Positions 59,046-64,000 of a stretch of DNA of 64,000 nucleotides are shown in pieces (the stretch's first letter is position 1; each line of letters starts with the position of its first letter). The translations under genes and the position numbers were made by a program. Origin of the DNA: Luteibacter pinisoli (GTDB taxonomy: Bacteria; Pseudomonadota; Gammaproteobacteria; Xanthomonadales; Rhodanobacteraceae); the NCBI RefSeq assembly GCF_006385595.1, contig NZ_CP041046.1, positions 3,348,001-3,412,000 on the forward strand, in the 5' to 3' direction. Under the pieces are notes generated by a model. The model was given only the letters and a program-made list of their open reading frames with translations, ran no database searches and was not told the origin of the DNA.

Positions 59046-60794
59046 ATGCGACCGACGAAGCGACTTCTCGCGCTCGGCGTCGCCAGCGTGCTGCTGGCGG
59101 CCTGCGGCCACAAGGACAAGGATGCCCCGCTGGCTTTCGTGCCGGCCGATACGCCGTACGTTGTCGCCAGCCTCGACAAGCTGGACGACGATACGTACCA
59201 GGCGGTCCTCGCCCAGCTCAATAACGAAGCCCCGGGCCAGGTGGCCCAGCTGAAGTCGTACGCCCAGGAGTTCGACGCCAAGGGCAACGCCGATGCCGCC
59301 CGCCTGATCCGCGCGCTGGTCACCGAGCTGGACGGCAAGAACGCTGAAACCGTGCTCAAGAACGTCGGCGTGGACCTCAAGACCGGCTCGGCGATCTACG
59401 GCGTGGGCCTCAGCCCCGTCGCGCGCGCCGCGCTGGCCGACCCGGCAGCATGGGACGCCTTCGTCGGCCGCCTTGAAACCGCCTACGGCAAGAAGCTCGA
59501 CACCGCCGATGCCGGTGGCCAGGCCTATCGCCACGTCACCCTTGGCGACAGCGGCACCCAGCTGATCATCGCCACCGTCGGCAAGAATGCCGTCGCCGCC
59601 CTGCTCCCGGCCGATGCCGCCCAGCCGCTGGTCCGCCAGACGCTCGGCGTGGATCGCCCGGAGAAGAACCTCCAGGACGACGGTCGCCTCGCCGACCTCG
59701 CCAAGGACAAGGGTTACAAGGATTACGTGGTTGGCCAGGTGGACCTCGCCCGCCTGCTGCCGCTCGTGGCCGCCGGCAAGGATCCGCTGTTCGCCAGCTT
59801 CCTCAAGCACCAGTCGCAGAAGACCGGCGAGCCTGCCCCGCAGATCCCGGCCAGCTGCCAGGAAGAAGCCAGCCGCGTCGCCGCACGCGTGCCGTCCTTC
59901 AGCTTCGGCTACACCAAGCTCGACCTGCACCACGTCGAACAGCGCGTGGACGTGGCCATGGCCAGCGACATCACCAGCGCCTTCTCGGGCCTGAAGGTGG
60001 AACTGCCGGGCCTCGGCAGCGATGCCACGGGCCCGTTCGACGCCAGCATCGCGCTGCCGGTGGAACAGCTGCGCACGTTCTTCACGACCCAGTCGGAAGC
60101 CGTGGCCGCCAAGCCGTTCACCTGCCCCGCCTTCGCCAGCCTCAACGACAGCTTCGCCAAGATGGGCTCCACGATGCAACAGGCGGCGATCCCGCCGTTC
60201 GGCGACATCCGTGGCGTGCGCATCGTGGTGGATTCGTACAAGCCGGGTGCCCCGGGCGCCGTCATCCCGCAGATCACCGGCCGCATCGTGCTCGCGACGC
60301 GCAACCCGGCCGGCCTGCTGGCGATGAGCCAGGCGGTGCTGGGCGGCGAGTTCAAGCTCGCAGCGGACGGCAAGCCGGCAGCACTGCCGGCCAACCTGAC
60401 GCAGTCGCTGGGCATGCCCGGCTGGGCGGCAATGAATGGCCAGGCGATTGCCATCGGCCTGGGCGCGGGTGAAGACAGCAAGCTGGACGACGTGCTGATG
60501 GGTAGCACGGGCGACGCTGGCCGCCTGAGCCGCCTGCACCTCAACGGCGATATGTATCGCACGTGGGTGGATGTGATGTCGGAGAAGGCGCAGGCGTACG
60601 CTTCGGCGATGGCTGAGGCCGCGACGGCGGATGGCGCGCCGGCTGACCAGGCGTCGGATACGGCGGCGGCGCAGCGTTCGAAGGCGCAGTTTGATGCGAT
60701 GAAGGCGCAGGCTGCACGCGTGGTCCAGGTGGGCGGTGAAGCTCACATGGATGAGAAGGGCCTGGTGATTTCGGGTGCTGTTGAATACAAGTAA
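59046..60794 (+). CDS. Large lipoprotein of unknown function
   Basis: 582 residues. The lipobox LLAAC (Cys near residue 20) follows a basic start MRPTKRLLALG. The mature protein opens HKDKDAPLAFVPADTPYVVASLD. The rest is repetitive alpha/beta sequence with no motif I recognise; two cysteine positions occur (PASCQEEA ~277, PFTCPAF ~360). The tail is Ala/Gln-rich and coiled-coil-like (AEAATADGAPADQAS to AAAQRSKAQFDAMKAQAA). There is no catalytic signature. A TTG-start extension is rejected in favour of ATG 59046. It is monocistronic with its own terminator. Confidence 0.85.
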   Translation: MRPTKRLLALGVASVLLAACGHKDKDAPLAFVPADTPYVVASLDKLDDDTYQAVLAQLNNEAPGQVAQLKSYAQEFDAKGNADAARLIRALVTELDGKNAETVLKNVGVDLKTGSAIYGVGLSPVARAALADPAAWDAFVGRLETAYGKKLDTADAGGQAYRHVTLGDSGTQLIIATVGKNAVAALLPADAAQPLVRQTLGVDRPEKNLQDDGRLADLAKDKGYKDYVVGQVDLARLLPLVAAGKDPLFASFLKHQSQKTGEPAPQIPASCQEEASRVAARVPSFSFGYTKLDLHHVEQRVDVAMASDITSAFSGLKVELPGLGSDATGPFDASIALPVEQLRTFFTTQSEAVAAKPFTCPAFASLNDSFAKMGSTMQQAAIPPFGDIRGVRIVVDSYKPGAPGAVIPQITGRIVLATRNPAGLLAMSQAVLGGEFKLAADGKPAALPANLTQSLGMPGWAAMNGQAIAIGLGAGEDSKLDDVLMGSTGDAGRLSRLHLNGDMYRTWVDVMSEKAQAYASAMAEAATADGAPADQASDTAAAQRSKAQFDAMKAQAARVVQVGGEAHMDEKGLVISGAVEYK

Positions 60795-60814
60795 GCAGCT
60801 CTGAATCGCGATAG

Positions 60815-60846
60815 AAAAAGGGGACGCTTCGGCGTCCCTTTTTTTA
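60815..60846 (+). terminator. Rho-independent terminator of the lipoprotein gene
   Basis: GGGGACGC and GCGTCCC pair around TTCG, flanked by A and T runs that extend the stem and provide the U-tract, 20 nt after the stop codon. Confidence 0.92.
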
Positions 60847-60851
60847 TCGGT

Positions 60852-61150
60852 TCATTCGCTGGCGCGAATGCGTGTCTTGTGCGGCTTACGCCGCTCAGCT
60901 CTTGTGGCTTGTCGAGCTAGAGCCCTCGGCGCCCACCCTCGCTGCTCAGACATCGACTCCAGCGTTCGAAAAGGTGGGCCGCTACGCGGCCGGTTTTTCA
61001 ATTTGGCCTACGGCCGCGTAGCGGCTCTCCCTTTCGAACGCAGAGCGTGGTCTGAGCAGCGAGGGTGGGCGCCCAGGGCTCCTTTGCGAACACATACCAA
61101 AGCTAGGCGGCGCAAGCCGCACAAGACACGCATTTGCGACAGCGAATGAC
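60852..61150. repeat. Palindromic interspersed repeat (copy 3, best preserved)
   Basis: An almost 300-bp inverted repeat centred near 61001. The inner arms (60921-60992 and 61011-61080) match over about 70 bp with few differences around an 18-bp AT-rich centre. The outer arms (60852-60895 and about 61110-61150) also match: TCATTCGCTG, GCATGCGTGTCTTGTGCGGC and their complements. Parts recur at 24827-25138 and 6869-7127. There is no open frame with ribosome-binding site and no transposase, so it resembles a MITE- or BIME-like element. It occupies nearly all of the 545-bp gap between the lipoprotein and BON genes. Confidence 0.85.
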
Positions 61151-61339
61151 CTCAACTTTTGCAATCGCTTTCAACGTCAGACGCCATGTGAAGACGTATT
61201 CGGCAAAGCTGAACCAAGCGATTTTCCGGGCACAAATCATTCACGGAAGCGCTGGTGATATTGGCCCCGCGACCAAGGCAGCCCACAGCGCGTGGCGCCG
61301 GTCGTCGCCCCACAACAGATGCCAGATAAGGAGTTCCCC

Positions 61340-61705
61340 ATGAACAACGCCAACATCCGCAAGGCCCTGTTCGCTGCCGCCCTCGTCGCCGGTCTCGGCA
61401 CGGCCCCGTTTGCCTCGGCGTATGCCCAGGACTCCACGCCGGCCGCCGCCAAGGCTGACAACCAGACTGTCGCAGGCAAGGCCGACGATACGTGGATCAC
61501 CACCAAGGTGAAGTCCGAGTTCGCCACCAAGAAGAGCGTGAAGGGCACCGATATCTCGGTGACCACCACGGAAGGCGTCGTTGCCCTGACCGGCACCGTG
61601 TCGACCGCGAAGGAAAAGAGCAGCGCCGAGAAGATCGCCAAGGCCGTCAAGGGCGTGAAGAGCGTCGACGCCAGCGGCCTGACCGTGTCTGCCGCCGCCA
61701 AGTAA
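61340..61705 (+). CDS. BON-domain periplasmic protein (OsmY-like)
   Basis: 121 residues. A signal peptide ends PFASAYAQD. One BON domain follows (DDTWITTKVKSEFATKKSVKGTDISV..GVVALTGTVSTAKEKSSAEKIAKAVKGVKSVDASGLTV). BON proteins bind phospholipid surfaces and are typically induced by osmotic or envelope stress (OsmY). AAGGAG lies 8 nt before the ATG. The upstream ~190 bp after the palindromic repeat is a possible control region in which I see no clear promoter. The gene is monocistronic. Confidence 0.92.
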   Translation: MNNANIRKALFAAALVAGLGTAPFASAYAQDSTPAAAKADNQTVAGKADDTWITTKVKSEFATKKSVKGTDISVTTTEGVVALTGTVSTAKEKSSAEKIAKAVKGVKSVDASGLTVSAAAK

Positions 61706-61726
61706 TCCTGCTTACAGCGGGTAACG

Positions 61727-61757
61727 AAAAAGGGAGCCGAAGGGCTCCCTTTTTTTT
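61727..61757. terminator. Bidirectional terminator between the BON gene and pilU
   Basis: AGGGAGCC and GGCTCCCT form an 8-bp stem around GAAG, flanked by five A on the left and eight T on the right, so it can stop transcription from both sides. The pilU stop codon lies inside the T-tract. Confidence 0.88.
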
Positions 61758-62919
61758 ATCGGCTAAGCATGCCGCCGAATGTGCTCTTGTCGTTGGCCTT
61801 GTCGATCTCGACGCCTTCCAGGCCCTGCGACAGGGTGTGTGCGTCGCCGCCCTGCGCGAGCTTGATGCGCAGGCGCACTTCGTTCGAGCTGTCGGCGTGG
61901 CGCAGGGCGTCTTCGTACGAGATCTCGCCGGCGTGGTACAGCTCCACCAGGCTCTGGTCGAACGTGCGCATGCCCAGCTGGTTGGAGTCGCGCATCAGCT
62001 CCTTGAGCTTGTGTACGTCGCCCTGGCGGATGTAATCCTGGGCCAGCGGCGTGCCGAGCAGAACTTCGACCGCAACGCGACGGGCCTTGCCATCGGGCGT
62101 GGGGATCAGCTGCTGGGCGACGATGCCCTTCAGGTTCAGCGACAGATCCATCAGCAGCTGCGAGCGGCGGTCTTCCGGGAAGAAGTGCAGGATGCGGTCC
62201 AGTGCCTGGTTGGCGTTGTTCGCATGCAGGGTGCACAGGCAGAGGTGGCCGGTTTCCGAGAAGTTGATGGCGTGTTCCATCGTTTCGCGGGTACGCACTT
62301 CGCCGATCATGATGACGTCGGGCGCCTGGCGCAGGGTGTTCTTCAGCGCGTTGTCCCAGCTGTCGGTATCGATGCCCAGCTCGCGCTGGGTGATGATGCA
62401 GCCCTCGTGGCGGTGCACGTATTCGATCGGGTCTTCGATCGTGATGATGTGGCCGGTGGAGTTCTGGTTGCGGTAGCCGACCATCGACGCGAGCGAGGTG
62501 GACTTACCCGTACCGGTACCGCCGACGAAGATGATGATGCCGCGCTTGGTCATCGCCAGCTGCTTGATGATCGGCGGCAGGTTCAGCTCTTCCGGCGTGG
62601 GGATCTTCGATTCGATGCGGCGCAGGACCATGCCAACGCAGTTGCGCTGGTAGAAACACGACACGCGGAAACGGCCCACGCCCGACGCGCTGATCGCGAA
62701 CTGGCATTCGTGGGTCTTTTCAAATTCCTCGCGCTGGGTGGGCGTCATCACGTTGAGCACCATGTCGCGCGACTGCTGCGCCGACAGGGGGCTCTGGGTG
62801 ATGGGCACGATACGGCCCTGCACCTTCATGGAAGGCGCGACGCCGGCGGTGATAAACAGGTCGGACGCCTGTTTGTGCACCATCAGCTTAAGGAAGGAGG
62901 TGAAATCGAACTCGCTCAT
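61756..62919 (-). CDS. pilU: PilU, type IV pilus retraction ATPase paralogue
   Basis: 387 residues, a PilT/GspE secretion ATPase. The N-terminal domain starts EFDFTSFLKLMVHKQASDLFIT. Walker A is GGTGTGKST, the Asp box HIITIEDPIEYVHR, Walker B VIMIGEVRTRETMEHA and the His box TGHLCLCTLHANNANQ. The C-terminal extension, characteristic of PilU, ends MLSR. It forms a hexamer that supports PilT in pilus retraction and twitching. I start at ATG 62919; a frame extending to 63006 lacks family similarity. It lies downstream of pilT on the same strand. Confidence 0.95.
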   Translation of the reverse strand: MSEFDFTSFLKLMVHKQASDLFITAGVAPSMKVQGRIVPITQSPLSAQQSRDMVLNVMTPTQREEFEKTHECQFAISASGVGRFRVSCFYQRNCVGMVLRRIESKIPTPEELNLPPIIKQLAMTKRGIIIFVGGTGTGKSTSLASMVGYRNQNSTGHIITIEDPIEYVHRHEGCIITQRELGIDTDSWDNALKNTLRQAPDVIMIGEVRTRETMEHAINFSETGHLCLCTLHANNANQALDRILHFFPEDRRSQLLMDLSLNLKGIVAQQLIPTPDGKARRVAVEVLLGTPLAQDYIRQGDVHKLKELMRDSNQLGMRTFDQSLVELYHAGEISYEDALRHADSSNEVRLRIKLAQGGDAHTLSQGLEGVEIDKANDKSTFGGMLSR

Positions 62920-63012
62920 GGCCTGGATCCCCGCTGCCGGAATGGGCCGGCATCCCTTGGGCCGATCATATACCTGCGACATGAAGGGCGTAGCGACGCC
63001 CTTCACGGTCCC

Positions 63013-64000
63013 TTAGCGGAAGCCTTCCTTGTTTTTGGCGTACATCAGGCCTTCCTGGCGGGTGATGAGGCCCCGCTTGATCAGGTCGGACAGGTTCTGG
63101 TCCAGGGTCTGCATGCCGTGCTGCTGGCCGGTCTGGATGGCCGAGTACATCTGGGCCACCTTGTCCTCGCGGATCAGGTTACGGATGGCCGGGATGCCCA
63201 CCATGATCTCGTGGGCCGCGATACGGCCACCGCCCACCTTCTTCAGCAGGGACTGCGAGATAACGGCACGCAGCGACTCGGAGAGCATCGAGCGCACCAT
63301 CGGCTTCTCGCCGGCGGGGAACACGTCGATGATTCGGTCGATGGTCTTGGCGGCGGACGAGGTGTGCAGGGTGCCGAACACCAGATGGCCGGTTTCCGCG
63401 GCGGTCAGGGCCAGGCGGATGGTTTCCAGGTCGCGAAGCTCGCCCACCAGGATGTAGTCGGGATCTTCGCGCAGCGCCGAACGCAGCGCCTCGTTGAAGC
63501 CGTGGGTGTCGCGGTGGACTTCGCGCTGGTTGACCAGGCACTTCTGCGAGGTGTGGACGAATTCGATGGGGTCTTCCACCGTCAGCAGGTGGCCGTATTC
63601 GTTCTTGTTGATGTGGTCGACCATGGCCGCCAGGGTGGTCGACTTACCCGAACCCGTGGGGCCGGTGACCAGGATCAGCCCCTGCGGCTGCTCGATCAGC
63701 TCGCGGAAGATCTTCGGCGCGCCGAGGTCTTCCAGGGTGAGCACTTCGGACGGAATGGTACGGAACACGCCGCCCGCGCCACGGTTGTGGTTGAAGGCGT
63801 TGACGCGGAAGCGGGCCAGGCCGGGAATCTCGAAGGAGAAGTCGACTTCAAGGAATTCCTCATAGTCGCGCCGCTGCTTGTCCGACATGATGTCGTAGAT
63901 CAGCGAATGGACCTGCTTGTGTTCCAGCGCCGGGATGTTGATGCGCCGAACGTCACCGTCCACGCGGATCATGGGCGGAAGGCCTGCGGAAAGGTGCAGG
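63013..64000 (-). CDS. pilT: PilT, type IV pilus retraction ATPase (5' end beyond the window)
   Basis: At least 328 residues are visible. The frame remains open to the right edge, where LHLSAGLPPMIRVDG matches the conserved region near residue 20-35 of PilT, so about 18-20 N-terminal residues are missing. Walker A is GPTGSGKST, the Asp box LLTVEDPIEFVH, Walker B YILVGELRDLETI and the His box TGHLVFGTLHTSSA. The AIRNLIRE motif required for retraction is intact. It is the main retraction motor for twitching. It lies 93 nt upstream of pilU. Confidence 0.96.
   Translation of the reverse strand, partial: LHLSAGLPPMIRVDGDVRRINIPALEHKQVHSLIYDIMSDKQRRDYEEFLEVDFSFEIPGLARFRVNAFNHNRGAGGVFRTIPSEVLTLEDLGAPKIFRELIEQPQGLILVTGPTGSGKSTTLAAMVDHINKNEYGHLLTVEDPIEFVHTSQKCLVNQREVHRDTHGFNEALRSALREDPDYILVGELRDLETIRLALTAAETGHLVFGTLHTSSAAKTIDRIIDVFPAGEKPMVRSMLSESLRAVISQSLLKKVGGGRIAAHEIMVGIPAIRNLIREDKVAQMYSAIQTGQQHGMQTLDQNLSDLIKRGLITRQEGLMYAKNKEGFR

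Noticed and set aside
60868..61149. Short frame translating to an Arg/Pro-rich peptide also encoded at 24762-25199
   Set aside because: The similarity comes from the palindromic DNA repeat. Both strands give similar peptides and there is no ribosome-binding site.
1..64000. Prophage, integrative element or recently acquired island
   Set aside because: No integrase, transposase, tRNA-flanked junction or attachment repeat was seen. Composition is uniform except for the short AT-rich stretch before the H-NS-like gene.

Overview
This is a high-GC, gene-dense chromosomal segment of a gammaproteobacterium in the Xanthomonadales, most likely Rhodanobacteraceae (Luteibacter/Dyella-like). The evidence is the large TonB-dependent receptors, the XrvA-type small H-NS protein, the Pil-Chp twitching cluster in the Pseudomonas/Xanthomonas order, and the tesA-ybbAP and holD-rimI neighbourhoods. 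No tRNA, rRNA, CRISPR array, prophage, transposase or integrase is visible. The species is inferred from gene content, not from a search.

Layout. 1-6.8 kb: the end of an S9 peptidase and two TonB-dependent receptors. 7.1-9.6 kb: a lemA-TPM-TPM operon and dgkA. 9.9-11.5 kb: a POT peptide transporter. 11.5-15.0 kb: a translationally coupled operon of a RegB/RegA-type redox two-component pair, a Met/His- and Cys-rich sialidase-fold periplasmic protein and a CxxC thioredoxin-fold protein. 15.0-16.7 kb: an OmpR-type regulator with a sensor kinase whose ATPase domain is degraded. 16.9-20.6 kb: the tesA/ybbA-ybbP divergon. 20.6-25.7 kb: rimI, a gene recognised here as holD, pssA, a DUF4124 gene, proS and an H-NS-like gene. 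25.7-28.8 kb: a tautomerase, a ThrE exporter, NfeD and an SPFH protein.

28.9-41.4 kb, all on the minus strand, is the most unusual part. An adaptor (MFP) gene and one ABC ATPase gene are followed by six MacB/FtsX-type permeases arranged as three A-B pairs, then by an NtrC-type sigma-54 activator and its sensor kinase. In front of the adaptor gene lies a sigma-54 promoter that matches consensus exactly, and about 60 bp further upstream lie two small palindromes suited to an enhancer-binding protein. The locus therefore looks like a self-contained, signal-controlled export or envelope-stress machine in which one ATPase may serve three permease heterodimers.

41.4-42.4 kb: hemP under a clear Fur box, followed by a gene of unknown function. 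42.4-54.5 kb: the Pil-Chp chemosensory operon pilG-H-I-J-chpA-chpB-chpC, lacking a pilK methyltransferase and with a CheB-like protein whose catalytic serine is replaced. 54.8-59.0 kb: gshB, a TonB-like gene, yqgE, yqgF/ruvX and pyrB, with a small exported-protein gene on the opposite strand. 59-64 kb: a large lipoprotein, a BON-domain protein, and pilU and pilT (pilT runs off the window). From pilT to chpC the order matches what I recall of Pseudomonas aeruginosa, so twitching motors, chemosensory control and a TonB-like protein stay together.

Three intergenic stretches (about 6.87-7.13, 24.83-25.14 and 60.85-61.15 kb) carry related, strongly palindromic interspersed repeats of about 250-300 bp.
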